Positions 15,029-23,847 of a stretch of DNA of 64,000 bases are shown here, one piece after another; positions within the stretch are counted from its first letter, which is position 1, and each line of letters starts with the position of its first letter. The notes beneath the pieces are model-generated. The model was not told the origin of the DNA, ran no database searches, and saw only the letters and a program-made list of their open reading frames with translations. Both the position numbers and the translations under genes were made by a program. The stretch is from Vibrio sp. UBA2441. GTDB lineage: Bacteria > Pseudomonadota > Gammaproteobacteria > Enterobacterales > Vibrionaceae. The stretch covers positions 1 through 64,000 of the forward strand of contig DDQN01000092.1 of the NCBI GenBank assembly GCA_002342685.1, written 5' to 3'.

Positions 15029-15607
15029 ATGGCGAATATCGTTTTTGTCGACAACTTCGACTCGTTTACTTACAACCTGGTAGACCAATTTCGCACTCTG
15101 GGCCATCACGTTACTATCTACCGAAATCATATCCCGGCATCAACCATCGTCGGCGAAATTAATAAATTGAAAAACCCAGTGGTTGTTTTGTCCCCCGGCC
15201 CGGGGGCACCTTCGGAAGCTGGCTCAATGCCAGAGCTTATTCAAAGGTTGAAGGGTCGTATACCTATGATTGGTATCTGTTTGGGTCATCAGGCTATCGT
15301 TGAAGCCTACGGCGGTACAGTATCAGGAGCAGGACAAATTATTCATGGTAAAGTCTCTATGATGTCATACAAACCTCATACGATTTACCAGAAATTACCC
15401 TCTCCAATGGCCATTGCAAGATACCACTCCCTGGTTGCCACATTAATTCCTGATGAACTCACTATTACCGCAGAGGCAGAAGGGCTTGTCATGTCAGTCG
15501 TTCACGAACAAGATAAAATATGTGGGTTTCAATTCCACCCGGAATCAATCATGACAACATATGGTGCTACATTACTCGAAAACAGCATTAACTGGGCGTT
15601 GAGTTAA
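15029..15607 (+). CDS. trpG: Anthranilate synthase component II (glutamine amidotransferase)
   Basis: TrpG hydrolyses glutamine and channels ammonia to TrpE. The 192-residue class I amidotransferase has the triad: Cys in 'GICLGHQAI' and His/Glu in 'GFQFHPESIMT'. 'VLSPGPGAP' forms the oxyanion region. I chose ATG 15029 (MANIVFVDNFDS) because AAGGGG lies upstream and it starts 4 nt after trpE; a longer frame runs back into trpE. Unlike E. coli, trpG is not fused to trpD, which is the usual Vibrio state. Confidence 0.97.
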   Translation: MANIVFVDNFDSFTYNLVDQFRTLGHHVTIYRNHIPASTIVGEINKLKNPVVVLSPGPGAPSEAGSMPELIQRLKGRIPMIGICLGHQAIVEAYGGTVSGAGQIIHGKVSMMSYKPHTIYQKLPSPMAIARYHSLVATLIPDELTITAEAEGLVMSVVHEQDKICGFQFHPESIMTTYGATLLENSINWALS

Positions 15608-15646
15608 ACAAAAAATAGAGCATTCAGAAGAATTTAAGGAAGTCAG

Positions 15647-16645
15647 ATGCAAGAGATTATTAGCAAGTTATACGAACAACACCCGCTAACTGAAGCGGAG
15701 AGTCAACAATTATTCGACAGCATCATCAAAGGCGAAATGGCCCCTATGCTATTGGCTGCCGTACTGACTGCACTTAAAATAAAAGGTGAAACTCCGGATG
15801 AAATAGCGGGCGCAGCGAAAGCTTTGTTAGAAAATGCCAATCCTTTCCCTCGTCCCGACTACGACTTCGCTGATATCGTTGGTACTGGCGGAGACGGTTC
15901 AAACACATTTAATATTTCCACTACCGCTGCCTTTGTAGCTGCAGCATGCGGGGTTAAAGTTGCTAAACATGGAAACCGCGGCGTTTCAAGTAAATCAGGG
16001 TCTTCTGACCTGCTTGACTCATTTGGAATCAATTTAGCCATGAGTGCGGCGGATACTCGCAAGGCTGTAGACGATCTCGGCGTTGCATTTTTATTTGCCC
16101 CTCAGTACCACACAGGAGTGAGGCATGCCATGCCTGTACGTCAGGCCATGAAAACCCGTACTATCTTTAATATTTTGGGACCTTTGATTAATCCGGCACG
16201 ACCAAACATCGAACTAATGGGCGTTTATGATGCCGCTTTAGTACGTCCAATTGCTGAAACAATGGCAAAAATGGGACTTAAACGTGCAGCCGTTGTGCAT
16301 GGTAGTGGACTTGATGAAGTCGCTATTCACGGTGAAACTATGGTTGCAGAAATCATCGACGGAAAAATAAATGAATATATATTAACGCCGGCGGACTTTG
16401 GCGTTGATGTCCACGCTTTGGACACGATAAAAGGTGGCGACCCAGAAGAAAACCGTGCCATTATTACTGACATATTGACAGGTAAAGGAACACAAGCACA
16501 GTTATCAGCCGTAGCAGTAAACGTAGCACTATTGCTTCGACTATTTGGTCAGGAAGACTTAAAAGCCAATACACAAAAAGCAATTGATGCGATGAACTCT
16601 GGCAAAGCATTTGAACTGGTTCAGCAACTTGCGAAAAGAGGTTAA
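15647..16645 (+). CDS. trpD: Anthranilate phosphoribosyltransferase
   Basis: TrpD transfers the phosphoribosyl group of PRPP to anthranilate. The 332-residue length is typical for an unfused enzyme. Recognisable sites are 'DIVGTGGDGSNTFNIST' (PRPP and anthranilate loop, near 78-95), 'KHGNRGVSSKSGSSDLL' and 'FNILGPLINPA'. AAGGAAG precedes the start by 7 nt, with a 39-bp gap from trpG. It is followed by trpCF after 4 nt. Confidence 0.97.
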   Translation: MQEIISKLYEQHPLTEAESQQLFDSIIKGEMAPMLLAAVLTALKIKGETPDEIAGAAKALLENANPFPRPDYDFADIVGTGGDGSNTFNISTTAAFVAAACGVKVAKHGNRGVSSKSGSSDLLDSFGINLAMSAADTRKAVDDLGVAFLFAPQYHTGVRHAMPVRQAMKTRTIFNILGPLINPARPNIELMGVYDAALVRPIAETMAKMGLKRAAVVHGSGLDEVAIHGETMVAEIIDGKINEYILTPADFGVDVHALDTIKGGDPEENRAIITDILTGKGTQAQLSAVAVNVALLLRLFGQEDLKANTQKAIDAMNSGKAFELVQQLAKRG

Positions 16646-16649
16646 CAAA

Positions 16650-18047
16650 ATGTCAGACAACATAACTTTAGAAAACCGTCAAATGGCGCAGGTGTTGACC
16701 AAAATAGTCGCAGATAAAGTCACTTGGATTGAAGCTCGTAAACAAGCTCAACCTCTGGAAAGCTTTATCGGAAAAATCACGCCTTCCGACAGAAGCTTTT
16801 ATGCAGCGTTAGATACAAAACAAACAGCTTTTATTCTGGAGTGTAAAAAAGCATCTCCTTCAAAAGGGTTGATAAGAGACGATTTCAATCTGGACTATAT
16901 CGCCAACGTATATAGCCAATATGCTAGCGCTATTTCCATTCTTACCGACGAAAAGTACTTTCAAGGTAGTTTTGATTTTCTGCCACAGGTACGTAAACAA
17001 GTCAATCAGCCCATTCTCTGTAAAGATTTCATGATAGATCCATATCAGGTTTATCTTGCTCGCCATTATCAAGCAGACGCCATATTGCTGATGCTTTCAG
17101 TGTTAAATGATGAAGAATATAGCGAACTATCTGAACTCGCTCATTCATTAAAACTTGGTGTTTTAACCGAAGTTAGCAATGAACAAGAACTGGAAAGAGC
17201 AATAAAGCTCAAAGCAAAAGTAGTGGGAATAAATAACCGCAACTTAAGAGATCTTTCAATAGACCTCAACCGAACCCGAGAATTAGCACCTCTATTGCCA
17301 GAAGGAACCATCGTTATCTCTGAGTCTGGTATCTACACTAACCAGCAAGTAAGAGATCTTCGCCAATGCGCCGACGGCTTCTTAATCGGTAGCTCACTGA
17401 TGTCCGAAGCCAATTTAGAATTGGCGGTAAGAAGTGTATTGATTGGAGATAACAAAGTTTGTGGTTTAACCCATCCTGACGATGCAGCATCCGTGTATCA
17501 ATCCGGAGCGGTTTATGGTGGTTTGATTTTTGCTGAAGGTTCAAAGCGTAAAGTCACTCAAGAGCAAGCTCGATTAACCATGAGCGGAGCCCCCTTGAAG
17601 TATGTCGGGGTGTTTCAGAATCAGTCTCTCGACTTTGTCTCTGAAACCGCAAAACAACTTGGATTAACAGCCGTTCAACTTCACGGTGATGAAGATCAGA
17701 GCTATATAAATAAGTTGGCTATACAACTTCCTGAACGTTGCCTTATTTGGAAAGCTTATGGCGTTAAAGATAGTATGCCGTCACTGCTTGACCAACATGT
17801 TGACAGACATTTACTCGACAGCAAAATCGGTAATCAATCTGGCGGTACAGGCCAACAGTTCGACTGGTCAGTAATCAGTACAACCAAAAATATTATGTTA
17901 GCAGGCGGTTTATCTCCGGAGAACGTAAAACAAGCGACCCAACTCGGTTGTTTAGGTTTGGACCTTAACTCAGGTGTTGAATCCGCTCCCGGTAAAAAAG
18001 ACGCAACCTTATTGCATAAAGCGTTTGAACAAATTAAAGATTATTAA
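16650..18047 (+). CDS. trpCF: Bifunctional indole-3-glycerol-phosphate synthase / phosphoribosylanthranilate isomerase
   Basis: Two (beta/alpha)8 barrels are fused, as in enterobacteria. The first (about 1-255) is indole-3-glycerol-phosphate synthase, with 'ECKKASPSKGLIR', 'ILCKDFMIDPYQ' and 'GINNRNLRDLSIDL'. The second (about 258-465) is PRA isomerase, with the catalytic Cys in 'KVCGLTHPDDA', then 'VQLHGDED' and 'LDLNSGVE'. The start is ATG 16650 after GAGG; a longer upstream frame inside trpD is unlikely to be used. It catalyses two consecutive steps between trpD and trpBA. Confidence 0.97.
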   Translation: MSDNITLENRQMAQVLTKIVADKVTWIEARKQAQPLESFIGKITPSDRSFYAALDTKQTAFILECKKASPSKGLIRDDFNLDYIANVYSQYASAISILTDEKYFQGSFDFLPQVRKQVNQPILCKDFMIDPYQVYLARHYQADAILLMLSVLNDEEYSELSELAHSLKLGVLTEVSNEQELERAIKLKAKVVGINNRNLRDLSIDLNRTRELAPLLPEGTIVISESGIYTNQQVRDLRQCADGFLIGSSLMSEANLELAVRSVLIGDNKVCGLTHPDDAASVYQSGAVYGGLIFAEGSKRKVTQEQARLTMSGAPLKYVGVFQNQSLDFVSETAKQLGLTAVQLHGDEDQSYINKLAIQLPERCLIWKAYGVKDSMPSLLDQHVDRHLLDSKIGNQSGGTGQQFDWSVISTTKNIMLAGGLSPENVKQATQLGCLGLDLNSGVESAPGKKDATLLHKAFEQIKDY

Positions 18048-18057
18048 GGACAGAATC

Positions 18058-19248
18058 ATGGCTAAATTGGATGCCTATTTTGGCGAATATGGTGGGCAAT
18101 ATGTTCCACAAATATTGGTCCCTGCATTAGAGCAGTTAGAACAAGAATTTATCTCCGCTCAGGAAGATCCGGATTTTCGCAGCGAATTTATGACTTTACT
18201 TCAGGAGTACGCTGGTCGACCAACCGCTCTTACTCTTTGCCGGAATATCACTAAAGGAACAAAGACAAAGCTGTATCTCAAACGTGAAGACTTGCTACAT
18301 GGCGGTGCGCACAAAACCAACCAAGTACTTGGTCAGGCGTTACTGGCAAAACGCATGGGGAAAAAAGAGATCATAGCGGAAACCGGCGCTGGACAGCACG
18401 GCGTAGCCACCGCCCTTGCATGCGCTCTTCTGGATTTAAAATGTCGTGTTTATATGGGCGCCAAAGACGTCGAACGCCAAAGTCCTAATGTTTTTCGCAT
18501 GAAGTTAATGGGTGCAGAGGTCATTCCGGTGCATTCAGGTTCTGCCACACTTAAAGACGCTTGTAATGAAGCGCTTCGCGATTGGTCTGGCTCTTATGAA
18601 GAGGCTCACTATCTGCTAGGTACCGCCGCCGGACCTCACCCATTCCCGACCATTGTCCGTGAGTTTCAGCGTATGATCGGTGAAGAAACCAAAAACCAAA
18701 TCTTAGCCAAAGAAGGCCGACTACCAGACGCCGTTATTGCTTGTGTGGGAGGTGGTTCGAACGCTATCGGTATGTTCGCCGATTTTATCGAAGAAAAATC
18801 TGTTAGATTAATTGGTGTAGAGCCAGCAGGTAAAGGGATCGATACCGATCAACATGGAGCACCACTTAAACATGGTAAAACGGGGATTTTCTTTGGTATG
18901 AAAGCACCACTAATGCAAGACGAGCACGGACAGGTTGAAGAGTCATACTCAGTTTCTGCCGGACTGGACTTTCCATCCGTTGGGCCCCAGCACGCCCATT
19001 TAAATGCAACAGGAAGAGCAGAATACGATTCAGTAACGGACGACGAGGCACTAGAGGCGTTTCAGGCCTTAGCCCGATATGAAGGCATCATACCTGCGTT
19101 GGAATCCGCACATGCATTAGCTCATGCAGTGAAGTTAGCCAAAGCAGAACCAAATAAAGAGCAGCTTCTCGTTGTTAATCTTTCGGGGCGTGGAGACAAA
19201 GACATCTTTACTGTACACGATATATTACAAGAAAAAGGAGCGCTGTAA
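18058..19248 (+). CDS. trpB: Tryptophan synthase beta chain
   Basis: TrpB condenses indole with serine using pyridoxal phosphate. The 396-residue protein begins 'MAKLDAYFGEYGGQYVPQ'. The PLP lysine is in 'HGGAHKTNQVLGQAL' (about residue 86), the Glu loop in 'AETGAGQHG', and the phosphate-binding glycine loop in 'CVGGGSNAIG'. The start at 18058 has AAGGA upstream and lies 10 nt after trpCF; the longer in-frame extension belongs to trpCF coding sequence. Its stop overlaps trpA as TAATG. Confidence 0.98.
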   Translation: MAKLDAYFGEYGGQYVPQILVPALEQLEQEFISAQEDPDFRSEFMTLLQEYAGRPTALTLCRNITKGTKTKLYLKREDLLHGGAHKTNQVLGQALLAKRMGKKEIIAETGAGQHGVATALACALLDLKCRVYMGAKDVERQSPNVFRMKLMGAEVIPVHSGSATLKDACNEALRDWSGSYEEAHYLLGTAAGPHPFPTIVREFQRMIGEETKNQILAKEGRLPDAVIACVGGGSNAIGMFADFIEEKSVRLIGVEPAGKGIDTDQHGAPLKHGKTGIFFGMKAPLMQDEHGQVEESYSVSAGLDFPSVGPQHAHLNATGRAEYDSVTDDEALEAFQALARYEGIIPALESAHALAHAVKLAKAEPNKEQLLVVNLSGRGDKDIFTVHDILQEKGAL

Positions 19249-20054
19249 TGGACCGCTATCAATCTCTCTTTCAGCGTTTAAGCGAAAAAAATCAAGGTGC
19301 ATTTGTCCCATTTGTTACCGTTGGTGACCCTAATCCAGATTTATCATTATCTATAATGCAAACTCTGGTCAACTCGGGTGCGGATGCTCTGGAGCTAGGT
19401 ATTCCCTTTTCTGACCCATTGGCTGATGGCCCTACAATTCAAGGCGCTAATATACGTGCGCTGGACTCAGGTACAACACCCAAAATTTGTTTTGAATTGA
19501 TTGGGAAGATCCGCGAACAGCATCCAGAATTGCCTATTGGCCTGCTAATGTACGCCAACCTGGTATACGCAAATGGAATTGAGCAATTTTACAAACAATG
19601 CGCAGATGTTGGCATTGATTCTGTATTAATTGCTGACGTGCCAACGAATGAAAGCGCAGAATTTACAGCGGCAGCAGAAAAACACGATGTTCATCCGATC
19701 TTTATCGCGCCTCCAACGGCCAGTGACGAAACATTAAAATCTGTCGCTGAGCTTGGTGGCGGGTATACTTATCTTCTTTCCCGCGCCGGAGTCACTGGTG
19801 CAGAAACAAAAGCCAATATGCCCGTGTCGCATTTGATGAACAGACTAAATCAGTTCTCTGCACCACCCGCATTACTTGGTTTTGGTATTTCTCAACCAGA
19901 GCAAGTTAAAGAAGCGCTAGAAGCAGGCGCGGCAGGCGCAATTTCAGGCTCTGCTGTGGTTAAAATCATCGAAACAAACCTGTCTAACCCAGATGAGATG
20001 CTGTCTCAGTTATCTGGCTTCGTTTCTAAAATGAAAGAAGCAACTAAGCAATAA
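19248..20054 (+). CDS. trpA: Tryptophan synthase alpha chain
   Basis: TrpA cleaves indole-3-glycerol phosphate and passes indole through a tunnel to TrpB. The 268-residue barrel has catalytic Glu in 'ALELGIPFSDPLADGPTIQ' (near 49) and Asp in 'VLIADVPTNES' (near 60 in the family). The phosphate site 'TYLLSRAGVTGAE' and 'LLGFGISQPEQV' are also present. The ATG overlaps the trpB stop, giving equal expression of both subunits. It is the last gene of the operon, with a strong terminator 55 bp downstream. Confidence 0.98.
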   Translation: MDRYQSLFQRLSEKNQGAFVPFVTVGDPNPDLSLSIMQTLVNSGADALELGIPFSDPLADGPTIQGANIRALDSGTTPKICFELIGKIREQHPELPIGLLMYANLVYANGIEQFYKQCADVGIDSVLIADVPTNESAEFTAAAEKHDVHPIFIAPPTASDETLKSVAELGGGYTYLLSRAGVTGAETKANMPVSHLMNRLNQFSAPPALLGFGISQPEQVKEALEAGAAGAISGSAVVKIIETNLSNPDEMLSQLSGFVSKMKEATKQ

Positions 20055-20109
20055 GGCTCAAAGTTACAATTATCTTCGCCGGGTTGATTGCTACTTTATA
20101 ACTACATTA

Positions 20110-20143
20110 AGATGCGTTGGTATAAATACAACGCATCTTTTTT
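20110..20143 (+). terminator. Terminator of the trp operon
   Basis: AGATGCGTTG and CAACGCATCT form a perfect 10-bp stem around a 9-nt loop, followed by TTTTTT. Confidence 0.95.
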
Positions 20144-20397
20144 CTATCGATATCACCTTCTCAAATTGCACGCTACGTCTCACATTGAACGGTAGTTGAA
20201 TTGTCAATTCTTAACCTATGTCATTAAAAAAACCTTTCAACGTCAGAATAAATTGAATTGTCCCTATAAACTGTGTACAACATTTTCTGAAATCCTGCAT
20301 TAGACTGTAAATTTAGTTTTTTATAAATGTCATTTACAACATAAACAGGGTTTTATATTAACAAATCGTTCACTTTCCATACTCGGAGGTTGTCGTA
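20144..20397. other. Intergenic region upstream of the symporter gene
   Basis: Together with the trp terminator, about 340 bp lie between trpA and the symporter. Apart from the terminator I see only AT-rich sequence and a GGAGG ribosome site at 20384-20388. No operator or riboswitch could be identified. Confidence 0.5.
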
Positions 20398-21648
20398 GTG
20401 ACCAAAAACAAAAATTTATTAGCCAATATCGGTGTGCAAGTCGTAATTGCCATGATTCTAGGTACCTTAATAGGTGCTTTCATGGGCGAATCTGCCGCTA
20501 TGTTTGCACCACTTGGTGCTATTTTCATAAACTTGATCAAGATGCTTGTTATCCCACTAGTCGCTGTTGCCCTTATTTCGGGTGCTGCTGGTCTTGGTGA
20601 CAGTCATTCTGCAGGAAAAGTTGGTGTTACAACGTTAGGCTTTTTCGCTCTAACTTCGGCACTTGCTGTAGCGCTAGCGCTTATAATGGGCGAAGTTTTT
20701 CAGCCTGGCATGGGTATTGATGTTACTTCAGTGGAAGGAATGTTCTCCTCTGAATATGCAGCAAAAGGCGAACTGCCAACATTTTGGGCGACCGTTGTTG
20801 GAATGATCCCAACAAATATTTTCCAATCATTGAACGAAGCTAACATTCTGCAAATTCTCGTTTTTTGCTTATTCTTTGGTATCGCAGTTTCTAAGCTAGA
20901 AAAAGAACGTCGTACGCCACTAATGAATGGTGTAAATTCCATCGTTGACGCTATGGTATGGATGATCAACAAGGTTATGATCATCGCGCCACTTGGTGTG
21001 TTTGGTCTAATGGCTGAAGCAGTTGGTACATTCGGTTTCGGCGCATTAATGGTCGTATTCAAACTGTTTGTCGTTTATGTCGCTGCTATTCTTATTTTCG
21101 GCTTTGTTGTCTATCCTCTGCTTATTCAGGTATTTACGAAAACTTCAGCTCGTAAGTTCTTAACTATCATGAAAAAGCCTCAGGCTGTAGCTCTGTCTAC
21201 CGCTTCATCTATGGCGACTCTTCCTGTCACTATGGATGCCGTTGAAAACGAATTAGGTGTACGTAATTCTACTGCCTCTTTTGTTCTTCCATTAGGCGCT
21301 ACAATTAACATGAGCGGAAACGCAATCTACTATGGTTTGGTTGCTATCTTCTTTGCTCAGTTATTCCACATCGACCTAAGTATGGGCGCATATGTTGCAA
21401 TCATCCTTACCGCGACACTTGGTGCCGTAGGTCAAGCGGGCGTTCCTGGACCGTCATTCCTAGTGGTTGCTGTATTATTAGCCGCAGGTATTCCAATCGA
21501 AGGTCTACCTCTATTGTTTGCACTTGACCGTATCTTCGATATGATTCGTACAGCGCTGAACATTACTGGTGATGCTGCTTGTGCTCTAATCGTTGATTCT
21601 TTGATTGATGAAGAAGCTGAAGCGGTAATGAACAACCAAGAAGCTTGA
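20398..21648 (+). CDS. Dicarboxylate/amino acid:cation symporter (DAACS family)
   Basis: The 416-residue inner-membrane protein belongs to the GltP/SstT/DctA superfamily of sodium- or proton-coupled carriers of glutamate, aspartate, dicarboxylates or serine. Family marks are the serine-rich re-entrant loop 'ALSTASSMATLPVTMD' (HP1) and 'NMSGNAIYYG' in transmembrane helix 7. The HP2 loop 'VGQAGVPGPSFLV' and a final 'DRIFDMIRTALNITGDA' helix that binds substrate are also present. The Asp/Arg arrangement in the last helix is compatible with an acidic or neutral amino acid; I cannot fix the substrate. The start is GTG after a strong GGAGG. Confidence 0.93.
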   Translation: MTKNKNLLANIGVQVVIAMILGTLIGAFMGESAAMFAPLGAIFINLIKMLVIPLVAVALISGAAGLGDSHSAGKVGVTTLGFFALTSALAVALALIMGEVFQPGMGIDVTSVEGMFSSEYAAKGELPTFWATVVGMIPTNIFQSLNEANILQILVFCLFFGIAVSKLEKERRTPLMNGVNSIVDAMVWMINKVMIIAPLGVFGLMAEAVGTFGFGALMVVFKLFVVYVAAILIFGFVVYPLLIQVFTKTSARKFLTIMKKPQAVALSTASSMATLPVTMDAVENELGVRNSTASFVLPLGATINMSGNAIYYGLVAIFFAQLFHIDLSMGAYVAIILTATLGAVGQAGVPGPSFLVVAVLLAAGIPIEGLPLLFALDRIFDMIRTALNITGDAACALIVDSLIDEEAEAVMNNQEA

Positions 21649-21669
21649 TCGTTCATTATTTAATTAGCG

Positions 21670-21711
21670 ATATCTTGTAACATAATATTTAAATAATATG
21701 TTACGAGATAT
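21670..21711. repeat. 42-bp imperfect palindrome
   Basis: Two 21-bp arms, beginning ATATCTTGTAACATA and ending TATGTTACGAGATAT, pair along their whole length with one A-A mismatch and one G-T wobble. There is no spacer between the arms. It sits between the symporter stop and the shared terminator. Confidence 0.85.
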
Positions 21712-21714
21712 TAT

Positions 21715-21745
21715 AAAAAAGCCACAGCTACGCTGTGGCTTTTTC
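21715..21745. terminator. Bidirectional terminator between symporter and lipoprotein genes
   Basis: AAAAAAGCCACAG-ctacg-CTGTGGCTTTTT lies between two convergent genes and has T runs in both directions. Confidence 0.92.
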
Positions 21746-21757
21746 TTATGCTTTCAG

Positions 21758-23329
21758 TTATTGAGTAGATACATTTAATGCCTTAATAGTCGCAATATTA
21801 AGGTATTCATCTACAGGTAAATTATTATCATGTTGAAATGCATTAACAGCGGCCATAGTTTCAGGTCCAACAATGCCATCTATTTTACCTGGATTATAAC
21901 CTTTTTTAACTAATGCTCGTTGGATATCACTAATACGGTTGTCAGTCATATTAGTCTCACAAAGAATAGAACGCCATTCCATGTAACCCTCTTTAACTAA
22001 TTCACTACGTTGTATCGTTTGATATTCTGCAGGAACAGTTACACGTTTTGTTTCCGCTGGGCTAACGACTTTTTGAACTTTAATATCTCGATATATTTCT
22101 GGTATTTTTACTGTATTAACAGTAGACGGCTTTATAACTACTTTCTTCTCAACAGTATCGTAAATTGCGGGCTCTTCAACCAGACAGATCTGATTACCCG
22201 TACGCGTAGCCTTAGACAGTGACTTGTTAGTTATTTCGTGCCAAACATAGGTCGTATCATTGACCATCTTCTTCTTATTTACTGTTGTGTATTTTGCAGG
22301 AATAACAGAGCGCTTCTCATTCGCCGGTGTAACCAATTCGCGAACGGAAATTGTATTGTACTTTGCAGGCACATCAATAGTTTTAGTGGTTGCTGGTGTC
22401 TTTAAGACTTTTTTGCTTACAGTTTTATAAGTCGCAGGTACATCAACCAAACACATGATTTCACCGGTAGACTCATTAATTTTCTGAATGGCGCCTTTCC
22501 CTTTCTTCCATACCTGATGTGCTGGTTTATCAACGACTTGATCTTCTACCGTTTCATACACTGCGGGTACCGTAACTAAACGAGTCGATGCTTCTTTTAC
22601 CATTACTTTTTTTTCTACTGTACGATATTTAGCTGGTATTGATACAATACTTTCGCTGGCTTCACTAATTAGCACTTTCTCTTTGCTTGTTTCATAGTCT
22701 GCCGCGATAAAATGCTCATGAAAACACATGTTTGCTCTAGCATTATTTAGATCAATACCATGTCGTTTAGCCCTATCCAATACACCATCAGAAACCAAAG
22801 CCGCTGATTTATCAGGTTTTACGCGCCAAGTACGCTGCGCATTACTAATTAGTACTTTTTCTTTTTCAGTCTTATACACTGCAGGAATCGCCACTATTTT
22901 TGAAGATGCTTCTGACACCAACACTTTTTCTTCAACAATTGCATATTTAGCAGGCTTGTGTTCAAGTTTATCTGTTTGCTCTTTAACCAATATTTTTTGT
23001 TGAACTTGTTTGTATTGTGGTTCAATCCAAACTCGAGCGTAACACTCACCCAGTTGTGCCTTAGGTGGAAGAAGTGGTTCAACCCTCAATTGACTTTCAT
23101 GCTGATCACCGAGTGCTTCCACCTGACGTTTAATTTCAACTTCACGTTGAGACAGTACATTTTCACGTTGAAACAGTACATCTTCACGTTTTTGTAATTG
23201 TGCTTCTTTTTCTTGATTAGTTACTGATTTAAACTCACTTTGAGCTGTTGATGTACAACCAGTAACAACTAATCCCAATGCAATCAGTATCGACAATCTC
23301 AAGCCGTTATTGATATTTTGCTTATTCAT
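21758..23329 (-). CDS. Repeat-rich lipoprotein with C-terminal peptidoglycan-binding domain
   Basis: The 523-residue product has a signal peptide with lipobox (LVVTGC, Cys25), so it is probably membrane-anchored. A short heptad region with repeated QRE words spans 40-75. Four modules of about 75-80 residues follow; each starts near a Cys, holds three 24-residue units of the pattern P-A-x-Y-x-T-V-x-x-K-x-L-V, and ends with Trp plus a basic or polar residue. That gives twelve units in all. The last ~60 residues are a PG_binding_1 domain ('DIQRALVKKGYNPGKIDGIVGPE' region, then 'VNAFQHDNNLP'). The layout suggests an outer-membrane lipoprotein reaching the cell wall, perhaps as a tether or spacer. 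No named orthologue is known to me. It stands alone, with a terminator on the 3' side. Confidence 0.8.
   Translation of the reverse strand: MNKQNINNGLRLSILIALGLVVTGCTSTAQSEFKSVTNQEKEAQLQKREDVLFQRENVLSQREVEIKRQVEALGDQHESQLRVEPLLPPKAQLGECYARVWIEPQYKQVQQKILVKEQTDKLEHKPAKYAIVEEKVLVSEASSKIVAIPAVYKTEKEKVLISNAQRTWRVKPDKSAALVSDGVLDRAKRHGIDLNNARANMCFHEHFIAADYETSKEKVLISEASESIVSIPAKYRTVEKKVMVKEASTRLVTVPAVYETVEDQVVDKPAHQVWKKGKGAIQKINESTGEIMCLVDVPATYKTVSKKVLKTPATTKTIDVPAKYNTISVRELVTPANEKRSVIPAKYTTVNKKKMVNDTTYVWHEITNKSLSKATRTGNQICLVEEPAIYDTVEKKVVIKPSTVNTVKIPEIYRDIKVQKVVSPAETKRVTVPAEYQTIQRSELVKEGYMEWRSILCETNMTDNRISDIQRALVKKGYNPGKIDGIVGPETMAAVNAFQHDNNLPVDEYLNIATIKALNVSTQ
23141..23190 (-). repeat. 21-bp tandem repeat within the lipoprotein gene
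   Basis: The word TTCACGTTGA(G/A)ACAGTACAT recurs with a 21-bp period. It encodes the heptad unit VLxQRE-type coiled coil. The repeats are still similar at DNA level, so this segment may have grown by slippage. Confidence 0.7.
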
Positions 23330-23847
23330 AATCTAATACCTTATTGATTATATTTATTAATTTACCCAAACATTTATAATGTATTACTCATCCATTCCAA
23401 TATAGTTACTTCCATTTAATTAACAGCACGCCGTGCAATTAACACCTATCGATTCGTTGAATAACACTACATTCCTACGCGTCGTACTTTAATTCAAATA
23501 AAACGCTTTAAAATTCTATTTATTGTCAATTTGCGAGTCACTTAATAATAACAACCATAAAATTAATTAGTTATTTAGCACATGAAATTAAAGTAATTTT
23601 AAATATGTTAAAAGCGGAAAAAGAAATTTATAATACCCGTCCCCCCCATAAAGGCAGAGTACCTTATGGGCGTAAAATCTTAATACAGGACGTTAAGGCA
23701 TCCAGAATCAGAGGAAACAAACGATTCTGTCATGACTAAAAAAGCACCAAAAGGTATCTTTTTGTATCCAAATCTCTTCAAACTATTTTGCTATTGCTTT
23801 AAATTAGTTAGACTGTCATTAGTTCCGTAACCAGTAGCCATTAAAAA
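23330..23847. other. 518-bp intergenic region
   Basis: This gap lies between the divergent lipoprotein and yciB genes. The left 300 bp are AT-rich without a clear feature beyond short palindromes such as GCACGCCGTGC (near 23428). The right part (23629-23764) contains a perfect TATAAT, a run of seven C, two hairpins and a terminator-like structure, described as a possible small RNA. Confidence 0.5.
23641..23764 (+). ncRNA. Possible small RNA or leader upstream of yciB
   Basis: A perfect -10 TATAAT (23629-23634), with only a weak -35 (TGTTAA at 23606-23611), would start a transcript near 23641. The transcript could fold CCCATAA(A)GG/CCTTATGGG (23645-23670) and AGAATC/GATTCT (23704-23728). It would end at AAAAAG-c-ACC-aaaa-GGT-at-CTTTTT (23739-23763). 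No protein frame explains these elements. It matches no RNA family that I recognise, so this is a structural inference only. Confidence 0.3.
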
